A DNA stretch of 64,000 nt from Tenodera sinensis (Eukaryota; Arthropoda; Insecta; Mantodea; Mantidae), in assembly GCA_030765045.1 (NCBI GenBank), contig CM060964.1:315756628-315820627 (forward strand), written 5' to 3'. Each line of letters starts with the position of its first letter. Positions within the stretch are counted from its first letter, which is position 1. The notes under the pieces were generated by a model. That model worked only from the letters and a program-made list of their open reading frames with translations, was not told where the DNA came from and made no database searches. Below, in pieces: positions 11,077-21,707 of this stretch. The position numbers and the translations under genes are program-made.

Positions 11077-12480
11077 GAAAGGAGAATAAGCAAACTTAAG
11101 CAATAGCCAAACCTTTTAAAAGTTGGTCGCTATGTGACAGCCTTGAAATTCTGTTCTCTTTGCATGATAAAAATATCTTGGAAATGGTTCACTCCACAAA
11201 CAAATACATTTGAAATAAATTGTATGCTTTAACAAGATATACATTTTTTGTGCTGTAAAATTTTATCTATCTCTTACAGTTGACTAGTTATGCTCAAGTC
11301 ATCCCGAATGAAGAGGACTTCTGAGGAGATGTTTAGGAAATTCAAGATATACATTTCACTTGTCATAAAAATATCTAAAACAAGTGCTATTTGAATAAAA
11401 ATCGTTAGAGCCATTTTTGATAAAATAAAAATTTTCGAGAAATGTTCCATGGTAAATGGTAGTTTGGGTGGGCAGATTTTCCTGAAGATGCAGAACTTAA
11501 ATACCACTTTGAGTATTTAACCAACTTTCGTTTTTGAGTTATGACCTGCATGAGCAGACATACACACATTTTCTAAAAGTTTGATGAGTTGCACTTACAT
11601 AACTTTATACTTCATGTTAATAAACATTTGCAGAAATTACCTTATTGCTAATTTTCTTGCAGGTACAAGGAGAATATGGGAGTACCGTAGGCTTTAAGTG
11701 ATCTTGAAATCTCTTAAGAGTTGGTCACTATGTGATGCCTTTGAAATTTTGCTCTCTTCACATGGCAGAGACAAAAAAATGTGTTGCACTCACATGACTT
11801 TCTCGATTCCTGTAGAAACTATTCTTACAGAACTTATTCCTTTAGTTCATGTTAATCCAGATAAACATTTGCATAAATTATCTTATTGCTAACATTTTTG
11901 TAGGTGCAAGAGGAATGTGGGAATATAGAAGGCTTTAAGCAATAATCAAATCTTTTAAGAGCACATGTGATACTTTTGAAATTCCAATCTCTTGACATGT
12001 CTGAGATTAAAAGGTGACTTCCCATTTGAGAAAAGCACAGTATTGGAAAATTCAGTCAAATAACAGGGAATGTCTTTGGAATGGTTTACTCTACAAAAAA
12101 AATGTATTTAACATAAACTGCGTGTATTAACGAGATCAACATTTTGGGTGGAGTAAGATTTTGTTTATCCCTATGGTTTACCAATTATGCAAAAGCCATT
12201 CAGAATGTAGAGGAGTTCTGAGGAGATTCCTAAAAAATTCTGGATGTACATTTTACTTACTGTCATGAAAATATCATAAACTTGTAGTATTTTAATAAAA
12301 TTGTAAACACCACATGCCGTTTACGCGTGCACACATGCACATAAGGATGACCCTTTTTCTAAAAGTTCCTTTTTGTGGGGGCCTCAAAATGTGTATTTCC
12401 ACTGAAATCTCGGTATCAAATTTTTGATGGTTGCAATACCTTTTCTACCTACTATGTATGTGGTATAGAAAAGAAAAATG
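11077..12480 (+). repeat. Repeat A cluster: one 3' part and two further copies
   Basis: Positions 11077-11590 continue the Repeat A copy begun at 5566, with landmarks GAAATGGTTCACTC-like, CTATCTCTTACAGTT and GTTTTTGAGTTATGAC. At about 11587 a second, short 5' copy starts and runs to about 11775. A third, nearly full copy runs from 11776 (AAATGTGTTGCACTCACATG) to about 12480. These are diverged from each other, so they are separate insertions and not a recent tandem duplication. There is no coding capacity. Confidence 0.7.
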
Positions 12481-12960
12481 ATATGCAATATAAGCCAGAA
12501 CACTGAAATAACAATAAAGCACATTCACAAAACTATTAATCTAAAGGTGGTGTTTTCAGATATTTTGCATGGCATATAAACACATGCTCAAGGTTATGGC
12601 AGTATATGCAAAACCTTTTAGGCTTTCTGCTGGAGCTTAGTTCTTGTCACAAAGTCTTAGTGGAAACTCTATCACAGTATACAGCAGTTGTACTGCATTT
12701 CAACTGATAAATTGATTTCAATGTTTAATTGGACATTAGTGACCTGAAGTTGGTTCTATTCTTTCTTATATAACTGAAACATGTTAAGATTTAACCTGCT
12801 GTGAGGAATAGCAAAATTGCCCACACATTCACCTTGTTTCATTATAGTTTAATAGTTCAACTGACCCGGGAATACAAGTCAATCTTGCCCATTTATCTTC
12901 TCCACTGAAAGTGATGGCTCATGCAGTGGTATATGAGTCAGATTTGTAGTTCTAATTCTG
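12481..12960. other. Non-coding region
   Basis: AT-rich sequence with no open frame or repeat that I can assign. Confidence 0.4.
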
Positions 12961-12961
12961 A

Positions 12962-13381
12962 CTACCATCTGATAGATACCCTCACTTCTGTGCCTTTTCC
13001 AGGTTGGTAGGCAAATGTTAGGGTGAATTTTACATCACTGTTTTCCTGTCCCTCATTTCCTTTCAAGAGTTGTAGGGTCTGGCATGATGATAGGTGGTGT
13101 GCATCACATGTAGTGTAGATGTATTTTAAGGAGAGAATCTTTTGTTCCTTGCATGGAAACTTACGCCTGCACAACTGCTGTTCTAGATTCACACTTGCCG
13201 GGGAGGGGGGGGCACTGAAGATACCCATGAATACTCCAGCTGGAAATGATAGGCATGCTGCTGTGCCGCTCTTCATACTCTCTCACCACATCCCTAACGA
13301 ATGTTTCTGCATCATAACTCTAACATCTTGCTCTGCTTCCAATGAAGTGATAAGGACATAAAATTTACGTTCTGATCTTAA
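12962..13381 (-). CDS. Possible host exon or gene-derived fragment
   Basis: On the minus strand a TTTATTTTAAG acceptor-like sequence precedes 13381, and the frame after it reads SERKFYVLITSLEAEQDV and continues to GMW. A TGA then interrupts it at about 13285, but the bases there, TGTGGTGAGAG, also form a strong splice donor. The same frame then runs open to a TAG at 12962 with protein-like composition, ending TFAYQPGKGTEVRVSIRW. A second donor-like GTAAGT sits at about 13168 and an acceptor-like TCATTTCCAG near 13243. I do not recognise the protein. It may be one or two exons of a minus-strand gene, a decayed retrocopy, or chance. Confidence 0.25.
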
Positions 13382-13720
13382 AATAAAATGGAATTCTCTT
13401 TTATAGGAAACATTTAAGACTTGGTAGTACTGCTTATTTCTGCTGCTCATGAAATTTTTCCTGTTATCAGATAAACATATTAAATGGTAGCAAAGAGCAC
13501 ACTGCTTCTAGGCTATACATGGATTTACAGTCCAAATTTTATGCTACATAACAGGCAGTATAAGGAAAAGCATTCATAGAAATGGGAAATTCATATCCTG
13601 AAGCCAATGAGCGTAAATAGGATAAATAATATATGTCAGGGACAATCTACATTGTCCATTACTGAATGCTCATGCCCATATACTGTTCAATGGCTACTGT
13701 TGGTTATCTCTTGAGGTCAC
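13382..13720. other. Non-coding region
   Basis: Nothing assignable was seen. Confidence 0.4.
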
Positions 13721-13735
13721 TAGAGTCGCCATCAG

Positions 13736-14215
13736 GAACAAAGTTGGCTGCAAAGTAGACAAATATCCAATGATGTCACAGTCAGGTGTTTTCTAGCCAA
13801 CCAGATGTAGTCTGTTTTAGAGTGCATGTGTGAGAATATTTGTGCAGTTTTACAGTGAAACTGAGTAATTCCGAGCAATGAGTCCACTCTGTTGTGTGGC
13901 AGTAAGCTCATTAACATTCTGAACATGGCAGAAGACAAAAAATATTGCATTATTCACAGTCAAGCTAGGGAAATGGTGTATAACGTGTACAAATACTTCC
14001 TGAGCAAGATGGAAGTAGCGGGAAGCAGTGTTGCCAATGATGTTTAACAAGGGAATATACTGTTTCAGTTCATGCCAACTGCCATGTGCTTGCAAATACC
14101 TTTGCCCCTCCTTCTTTTGCCTCTCAGGTTGCATTGCAATGCAGCACTTCCCCTCTTTCCCTACAAGCCCGTTATCCACCACCATTCGTGACGGCTACTC
14201 TAGTGGTGCATTCAA
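13736..14215 (+). pseudogene. Tc1/IS630-like transposon fragment
   Basis: Near 13926 the plus strand reads MAEDKKYCIIHSQAREMVYN and continues VYKYFLSKME, which resembles the N-terminal helix-turn-helix start of a family of IS630-like transposases common in insects (pattern AREIVYNVYKYF). The upstream stretch CAATGATGTCACAGTCAGGTG and the downstream GCAATGCAGCACTTCCCC both recur at 25678 and 25938. So this is one of two copies of the same element. The catalytic domain is absent. Confidence 0.55.
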
Positions 14216-14754
14216 ATTTTAAATCCCACAAAACTAAGTCCACGTGCTATGGATTTTGTTGCAGCCCAGTGAAGGGGAGCCATAATGGTGAACTGTATAT
14301 GTTGGCAAGTATGGGCCTCATTCTGTGATGTACATGCCAACTTACCGAAGCGGCACAGCTATGATGCAAGCTTTCTGATTGACAATCTTTTTTGATACAT
14401 AAGTTCTTTTATTTAACTTCCCATTGGCTTTAATGACACATACAACATTGTTAAACAATTACTTGTGTACAGGATTGTAACAGTTAAAATGTCTTAAATT
14501 ATTTATGAGGTGAAACACTGGAAATGTCTGAGAATGTCATGTTAAGTGATTTTATGAAAGGTCAAAACACTCACAAAATTTTCACATCTGAAAGAGTCCT
14601 CAAGCATGCTGATTCTACTTACTTTCACAAAACTTGAACTATCAAAACTATCACATTAAGTGATAGGGTCTATTAGAACTACCATCTACAAGAACATACA
14701 TAAATACAACTCTATACACATGACATGCAACTTAAAAGGCCACCTCAGCACTAT

Positions 14755-15045
14755 GGGAGATGTTCCCTGGCAGCATTTCCAATTTAACAATAGGAATAGG
14801 CTTTTGTTATCAATAAATCACTAATTTATGAATGGTTTAAATAGTAAGTGTTATAATGTTGGGAGATGTTCTTTGGCAGCATTTCCAATTTAACAATAAG
14901 AACAGGCTTTTCTTATTCATAAATCACTGATTTATGAATAGTTCAAATGGTAAGTGTTATAATGTTGGGAGATGTTCTTTGGCAGAATTTCCAATTTAAC
15001 AATAGGAATAGGCTTTTCTTATTCATAAATCACTAATTTATGTTT
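14755..15045. repeat. 106-bp tandem repeat, about 2.7 units
   Basis: Units begin GGGAGATGTTC at 14755, 14861 and 14967, a spacing of exactly 106 bp. Each contains GGCAGCATTTCCAATTTAAC (or a close variant) and the palindrome-like ATAAATCACTAATTTAT. The third unit stops at about 15045. Units differ at a handful of positions. Confidence 0.9.
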
Positions 15046-15610
15046 AGCAACTTTAGGCCCTCTCCAAATTTCATACCACATATGTTTGATAAGTCACATA
15101 TCTAAATTATTTATCACTACTTCCACCACCTTAGTGTTCTGGAAAACCTCTGCAGAAGTAGTTCTGCTTAAAAGCTGCTAGGCCCAGATTTGCATTTTCT
15201 TAAACTCACAAATTAATTATGTATGAGACACAAAAATAGGAAGTACTAATATTTATCGTACTTTGCATTGTCACAAGAGGAAAGATTTATGATTCTTTAC
15301 CAAATGTTTGTGAAATATTTTAAAAGAAAGGAATTGTATATATCAATATTACAGTCATCAAAACTGCACATGCACACACACCCCCACACACATCTTGTTA
15401 AATTTATACCCAGCAAGAATAATAAAAAAGGCATAGCTAGGTATTTTCTCTTAATTCTGCAAAGTTCCTTTAAGTTCGTAAGTTCCTTCATTTTACACCT
15501 TTACAGTAATCAAAAGGATCCCACTCCATAAAGCATGTATTCCACAAAATGTAACACATTCAAGTTCTGGAATAACTGATCAGTTATAACTCAAATAACC
15601 TTGCATTACA
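15046..15610. other. Non-coding region
   Basis: Only a short CA-rich stretch at about 15365-15392 stands out. Confidence 0.4.
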
Positions 15611-16078
15611 GTAGTAAGTGGTAGTCCTTGTGGTAGTGTTAGTTGTGGTAGTCATAGTAGCCTTTGAGTGGCACAAAACTGCTGACATCATCAGTGTCCC
15701 CCAAATGACCTAGCTGTCGATGGGCCCTTAAACCCCCCCACTCATCAGTGTCATGCTCTGGGTATATATTTAACAATGATTTATTCTGATACAAAAAATA
15801 ACATGCAAAGCAAATATAGGAATAAACAATTGACACGGCAGAGGTAAAAATATTAAACCATAAAATACAAACAGTAAACAATAGAAATCTCAGAATTCAT
15901 TATGCAAAATAATGAACCCTCAGTAAAAATAAGCAGTTTATACACTTTTGGCACAGTTTGAAAGAAAATATCACACAAGAAACTGCAAGAGTTAAATTTT
16001 CATAAGGAAACCACTTAATGTAACATCGGAGAAGCCTAGGGATTCAGGCAGTTATCCCCCAAAATAGTAACAAAATTG

Positions 16079-16700
16079 TTAGACAAATTGAGCTGATTTC
16101 AAAGTATGGAACAGTGAGGACACTGATTGTAAGTGGGGAAATGCTTGACAGTTAAGGGCATACAGCAGTGATACAGCGTGGTGGTGGTTCACCCTTGAGG
16201 AGGTAGCTATGACTGAAATACCAGTGGCCAATATGAAGCCAAGCAAGAACAATCTCCTAGTGGTGTGACGGACGTGAAGAATAATGCCAAGGAAGCATTG
16301 GAGCCTTGACCTCTTGGGAGTTTGGCAGTGGATGTAAACCACTTCTCTTCCCATTCTAAGAGTATCTTTCTGCACAAAAATTTGTAAGAGAACTTGCTCA
16401 TTGGGATGTAGAATTGTACCTACTTGTTCGCTTCTTACAATGCTACTACAGTTTCCAGGAAGCCAGATGAAGTTCACCTGAAAGCCCTCACTATGTAAAG
16501 AGTGCAACCAATCATGGATTTGAATACTTAATTTACGGGATTTGAGATCCTGTAAATTAAGTACTGAGGGAATCAGAACAAATAACACTGGATTGCATGA
16601 AAAGGAAAGTATGAAAGTGGCTTTAAATATAAAGTACAGCTCAGTGGTATAAACAGAAGTGCAAGAGGTAAGCAAATCTTGTGAGAGACATGTGAAATAC
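16079..16700 (-). pseudogene. LINE RNase H and C-terminal remnant
   Basis: The frame from 16675 contains QIHDWLHSLHSEGFQVNFIW and then LPGN, which fits the RNase H domain of I/R1-type LINEs (usual ending FxWVPGHxGIxGNE). In the other frames the C-terminal block LARKEIVLAWLHIGHWYFSH with SYLLKGEPPPRC follows, a known RNase H-distal motif. At least two frame shifts separate these pieces. It belongs with the reverse transcriptase remnant at 18060-18955. Confidence 0.65.
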
Positions 16701-16763
16701 TAACTACAACAGGACCTACCCCTCCACCCGTTTGAGAACCATTCAGTATATAAAAAGAATATA

Positions 16764-18055
16764 CAAGGGCTGTTCAATAAAGAATGATCATAATTTGTTT
16801 TTGACAACATACCTTTACACGTCCTCATAATCTTGATGGTCCTCAAAATAGTCTCCCATGAATGCGATACACTTGTCCCAGCATTTCTGCCAGTCTTCTA
16901 AGACATGCTGGAAACCATTTTTTGAGAGGTCCTTCAAAATTGCCTCCACCACTGCTTCTGATGATGGATAATTCCTCCCACAAAGGCGTTTCTTCAAGTC
17001 AGGGAATAGAAAAAAGTCACATGGGGCTAAATCTGGACTATAGGGAGGGTGAGGGATGCACTTCATGTGATTTTTGCAAGATATTCAACAAAAACATTGG
17101 CAATATGCGGCCGTGCATTATCGTGGTGCAGCATCCAGCATGCTTCAAGGAAACATGGTCTTTTGCACCTGATATGGACTTGCAATGTTTTCAGGACATC
17201 CCTGTAGTGTCTTCCAGTTACTGATGTGTGTGCAGGTACAAACGTGCTGATAAACCATTCCATGAATATCAAAGAATGAGATGACCATAGCTTTCCCAGC
17301 AGAAGCAACCACTTTTGCCTTTTTGGGGGTTGGTGATGAAGGAGATTTTCACACTGAGCTTTGCTGTTTGCTCTCAGGATCAAAACGATGTAGCCAAGTT
17401 TCATCAGCAGTGATTACAGTTGAAAGAAACTCCAGATCTTCCTCTAACATCAACTTTAACTGCATGCAGACCTGCATGTGAATGACCTTTTGTTCGGGAA
17501 TCAACAGTCTTAGAAACCATCGCGCACAAACTCACCTCAAGTGTAATGTTTCTGTCACTGTGTGGGTGGCACCCAATGAAATGTTCAGTATTTCAGAAAG
17601 TGTTCTTAAGGTAATTCGTCAATCCTCTCTCACAATGGCAGCAGCAGTGCTGATGTTTTCTTCCGTAAGAGCAGTAACTGGAGCACTGGGTCCACCCTCC
17701 TTAGATATTGACTCTAAACATTTTAAACCACCTATGAACTGTGCTGTAAGGAAGAACAGACTCTCCATAGGCCTCCTGTAACATTGTGTAGGTCTCAGCT
17801 GAAGATTTGTTGAGATGAAAGCAAAATTTCAAAGCAGCATATTGTTCCTCGCGTGTTACCTCTATTGCAGCGGTAGGCGATACTGAACGTGTCTGAGCTT
17901 GCCTGTCTCTCACAGGCGGGAACCAGGAGTACCAACAATGAAACTACTATGGCGTGTCTGTTTCACATTAAGCTAACAGAATATAAGATTGAATTTTAGC
18001 ACGAGAAATTATGACCATAAAAATATTATGATCATTCTTTATTGAACAGCCCTCG
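16764..18055 (-). mobile_element. Mariner element with matching TIRs
   Basis: The terminal inverted repeats share GGGCTGTTCAATAAAGAATG and continue for several bases more; the left end is at 16764 and the right end at 18055. TA dinucleotides flank both (16762-16763 and 18056-18057). The length of ~1.29 kb is typical of a complete mariner. The transposase lies on the minus strand but is broken. It sits inside the older LINE at 15610-18956. Confidence 0.9.
16815..17913 (-). pseudogene. Mariner transposase, frame-shifted
   Basis: The N-terminal DNA-binding part reads FHLNKSSAETYTMLQEAYGE (from about 17830), with a PYSTVHRWFKMF helix-turn-helix. After a damaged central part, the catalytic region has LHHDNARPHIANVFVEYL and, in the next frame, PHPPYSPDLAPCDFFLFPDL. 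Counting across the frame shift at about 17064 gives 34 residues between the second and third catalytic aspartates, the mariner D,D34D signature. At least two frame shifts inactivate it. Confidence 0.85.
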
Positions 18056-18956
18056 TATATAATATAAAAACAATGAAATCTCCTACCGAAGGGCAAGGGA
18101 AGTGTTGTGTCCAACTTTCAGAATAAGTTCTGAAATCTACACCCTGCTGGAAGCAGCACTGTCAGACTGTTGTGACATCAATGATTCAAACCAGTGCCAA
18201 AGTACGAAAACCTCCTAGAGCTTATCTAAGGCCCTGGTAATGGTCAGAGTCCAATCTACACAGAATAGATAGCCAAGCAGACGAATGGAATTATATTCAA
18301 TATTCAAGTTTTGACTGTATTAATGCCCAGTAGAGTCATAGCATCAATACACAATTGGCACCTCAGGAAGTACCACTAAGGACACAAAGCAATTGCAGTG
18401 AGCGAGCACAATGACCTTGAAGGTATAGGATATGAAGCTTGCAACAGAGTTTATGGCAGAGGTCGAGAAATTTAGCTTACTCAGTATACAAAAATTCCTC
18501 TGTACCAAGAGAAAGATGGGGGCAGAAACTCTTTGTGACACCAAAAATTAAGACAGCAGGCTTTTTTCCACTGAAAATTTAAAGACCCTTTCCCCAATAC
18601 CACATGTGCAAGATATCAAGATAGCACTGGAGGTGGTGTTGCATAAAGCATGTATGCCCAGAGCTGCAACAAATTGCAAAGTTGTCTATAATGGGAAACG
18701 GAGTGATGCCCATTAAAACTTGCTGCTTGATGGAATTAATGGCTATAGCAAACAGATAACGCTCAATACAGAGCCTTGAGGCATACTGTTTTCCTGCCTA
18801 AATACCAGGGATAAAGAAGATCCCACTCTCACACAAAAAGTACAGATATCCATAAACTACTGCAAAAATAATGGAAGATAGCTACAAAAATTCTAACAGA
18901 AGAGCTGGCAGAGGATACGCATATGCCAAGTGATATCGTAGGCCTTTTCCAAGTCA

Positions 18957-19034
18957 AAAAATCTGATGTGCTGCACTCACATGACTTTCTCTACTCTTGT
19001 ACTAACCATTCTTACAAACTCTTATTCCTATATC
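18957..19034 (+). repeat. Repeat A copy, 5' segment
   Basis: Starts ATCTGATGTGCTGCACTCAC and stops at CTTATTCCTATATC, where a DNA transposon begins. The copy continues at 21223-21674 and then, after the RTE insertion, at 25024-25366. Put end to end, the three pieces follow the order of the uninterrupted copy at 27 kb. Confidence 0.85.
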
Positions 19035-21222
19035 GCACCTCCCAAGGAAGAAGATCGTAACTCACTTTTCATAACTTTTCAGGAGAGCAAAAACAAAGTT
19101 TGAAGAACAATGAAAAATCACTGTTTTCATATTTGGGTCTGAAGTTAAGGTATTAGTACTCATTATGTATCTGTTAATACAGTGTATTAATATTAACCTT
19201 ATCAGAATTCAATTACTGAAGCTATTATATTTTTTACATTACAAGGTGTGAAGTTTCTTGAGTTACGATGTTTTTCCGCGGAAATTATGAAAAAAGTCAA
19301 GTTACAGTAGAGGTTTTCTTTATTAAAAATAAAATTAAGTAATCTCTACTTGCAGCAAAGAACAGCTTTAATTGTATCAACTCTTAGTACTTGTGAACAC
19401 AGTACAAACAAACATAAAAAGGACACATTTTTAAAAGTACTGTCAAACTAAACATTAGATTTTACATCACACTCTACTTCTTCCTCTGCAGTTTGTCATC
19501 TGTAGATTCTGATTCAACTCCTGTATAGCTATAGTTTAGAGAATAGTAGAAACAATGATAACATTCAGGAATGTTTCTACTTTTGCACAAGAAAATGAGA
19601 TATTTATATTTTGCAGTTGATAATGGAATAGTTCTGCTGTAGGTTCTTGGTAAATGTTTGCATTCCATGGCAGGTCTACCATGCAGGTTTGCAAAGGTAG
19701 AGTGCGATAATCTTCATCAAATGAATATCTGTACTTTGGTTCATGAAAAGTTGCCGAACAATGGAAAATTCTCTGATTTTACTCCACATAACAGAGTTGC
19801 CTGAAGAATCTGTTGCCCAGTTTTGGAAACCAACTAAAGATTTGAAAGAAAAAAAAATCTGTTTGTGTCATCTGTTTAACTTTATAGGAATTTCCCATAA
19901 ATTTTGCTGATCTCACTAGCATTTACCATTGCTGTAATGTGAAAATTTCTAATCCTTTCTTTCTCTTTTCTATTAAGGCATGCATGCTGTCTTCCTCATT
20001 CTGTGTATATCATTCTTCTAAAAATTTGTGTGAAATGTCTATCTTATAATACTGGGATGCAAAAACGTGATGGGCAAAAACAAACCTATTCCTATTTTGA
20101 CCCCCGCAGTTGTCAGAGAAGGTTATTTTGTTTTTCCCTTCTTCCTTCTTTTGCTTCACAAAATCAAATAAACAGCTTGCAACCTCATTTGCTCCATGTT
20201 TAGCAATAGACTCGTACCACATGTAGTAGTAACCGTCTTTACTACCCAAATCATACAGAGTGAAATTATATGTGCTTAACTTCCTCTTATAATAAAAAAC
20301 GCTGACATCTGACATTGGAGTTTGATTAACTTTCTGACAATCAAATACCGCACAAGCTAAGGAACAGTCATTTATGGAATTTTATTTATCAACTTCCTTC
20401 TGGTTTCTAGCTAATTCTTTGTTGTGTTTGTGTTTCTCGTAATCTTCTTTCTGCAATAATTTTTGATCGGTAATTAATTTAATATAGCTAGAACAAAGTT
20501 CACATTGATCTTTTTTAGGTTTAAAAATACCAATGTTATATTCATTGTCAACAATTTCTTGATACTGCCTGCGTGTAGCTGGTTTAAAAGCATATGTTTG
20601 TTGAGTGAACCATCCAGAGTAAAGTCTGTACAATTTTGAGAAAATTATATCAGCTTTCAGAAAAAGTCTACTAGTATTCCTATGCAAGTAATGGGACTCA
20701 ACTTTTGGAATCAGCTGAATGTGAACCCTCACTGTATCTTTAACAGAATCACTTATTGCATGAGGTCTGTTACTATGGTGACCACGCTTATCAGGGGATA
20801 TTCAAGTACCAACACCCAATTTTGAAAAATTGTTTACCAACATCGTACCAGGTTCATTACCTTCACAATGTTGAAGCTGCATAATCACTGTGCCAAATTA
20901 AACTGTCATAACATATTTCCTCTTTATTTTATTAAAATTAGACTGTAAATCACCCTGGAAAACAAACGTAACTTCAGTTAAATTAGGAAGAAAGCAACAA
21001 TGTTAACCTGGAAAAGTATTGTTATCTCAACATACGATAGTTTTCCACGAATAATAGAATGACTTCAAAGATACAACATAAAACAATTGCTTACAGCTCA
21101 TCAACAATCAAAGATAAACATGATTTTTATACACAAGATGCCCTTTCACCTACATTTTCTGAAACATATCATATCTCAAAATTGCAAAAAAGTGAGTTAC
21201 GATCTTCTTCCTTGGGAGGTGC
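19035..21222 (-). mobile_element. DNA transposon with 35-bp TIRs and unusual transposase-like gene
   Basis: The ends are perfect or near-perfect inverted repeats of about 35 bp, beginning GCACCTCCCAAGGAAGAAGA at 19035 and its complement ending at 21222. ATATC occurs on both sides (19030-19034 and 21224-21228), with one extra A on the right, so the duplication length is not certain. The interrupted Repeat A copy gives the empty site (CTATATCTTC). One gene on the minus strand fills most of the element. I do not recognise the superfamily from the TIRs. Confidence 0.8.
19440..20890 (-). pseudogene. DUF7869-like putative transposase, nearly intact
   Basis: The minus-strand frame reads SPDKRGHHSNRPHAISDSVK near 20800, then IPKVESHYLHRNTSRLF, a cysteine pair DQCELC, then (after a single TAA at 20384-20382) SDVSVFYYKRKLSTYNFTLY, then TFSDNCGGQNRNRFVFAHHV and YTQNEEDSMHALIEK. 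This order matches a widespread group of insect proteins often labelled uncharacterised or DUF7869, with the conserved pattern DNCxGQNxN and HTxNExD. Acidic residues in those two motifs would suit a metal-dependent nuclease, but that is an inference. Three or more stops (about 20807, 20382, 20019) make this copy a pseudogene. The C-terminal part is degraded below about 19850. Confidence 0.65.
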
Positions 21223-21674
21223 AATATCTTCTTCGTGTTAGTTAAGATAAACATTAGTACAAATTATCTTATTGCTTATTTCCTTGTAGGCTCAAGGGGA
21301 ATATTAGAATACAGTAGGCTTTGTGTGATAGTCAAATCTTTTAAAGCTTTAAGATTCTGCTCTCTTTGCACACTTAACATATAAAAAAAATGAACAACGA
21401 TCCATTTCACGAAAGTTTTAAGCTTTCTGAAACTCACCCACATAACAAGGAATATTTCCGAAATGGTTCACCCTACAAGAAAATTTATTGAGACATAAAT
21501 TGTGTATCTCAGCAAGATCTACATTTTATGTACAGTATGATTTGGTCTATCTCTAACCGTTTACCAGTTATGCAAAAGTTGTCCAGAGTAAATATGACTA
21601 CAGGGGCTATAGCCAAAAATTCAAGATATACATTTCATTTGTCATAAAAATGTCTCAACCATATGACATGACAT
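21223..21674 (+). repeat. Repeat A copy, middle segment
   Basis: Resumes Repeat A after the DNA transposon (AATATCTTCTTCGTGTTAG) and ends in ATGACATGACAT, the 12-bp duplication made by the RTE insertion. Confidence 0.85.
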
Positions 21675-21707
21675 CTTCTTCTTCTTCTTCCTCTTTCCCT
21701 TCTGCCT

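Larger units (their letters stand above)
15610..18956 (-). mobile_element. Decayed I/R1-group LINE, split by a mariner
   Basis: Read on the minus strand, reverse transcriptase remnants start at about 18955 (FDLEKAYDITW), followed by a MPQGSVLSV-like motif near 18790 and a KLCCKLHILYLQGHC-like thumb region near 18440. The mariner at 16764-18055 interrupts. RNase H and C-terminal remnants follow at 16700-16080, for example VNFIWLPGNC (normally CWVPGHxG). The 3' end, with the tail-like VPLKGYYDYHN frame, lies at about 15760-15610. Stops and frame changes occur throughout. The 5' end is truncated and abuts Repeat A at 18957. Confidence 0.7.

Noticed and set aside
14755..15045. CRISPR-like array.
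   Set aside because: Units of 106 bp in direct contact without spacers, in an animal-like genome: a tandem repeat.
16079..16675. A 198-codon host protein on the minus strand.
   Set aside because: It mixes a decayed LINE RNase H with out-of-frame sequence of the same LINE.
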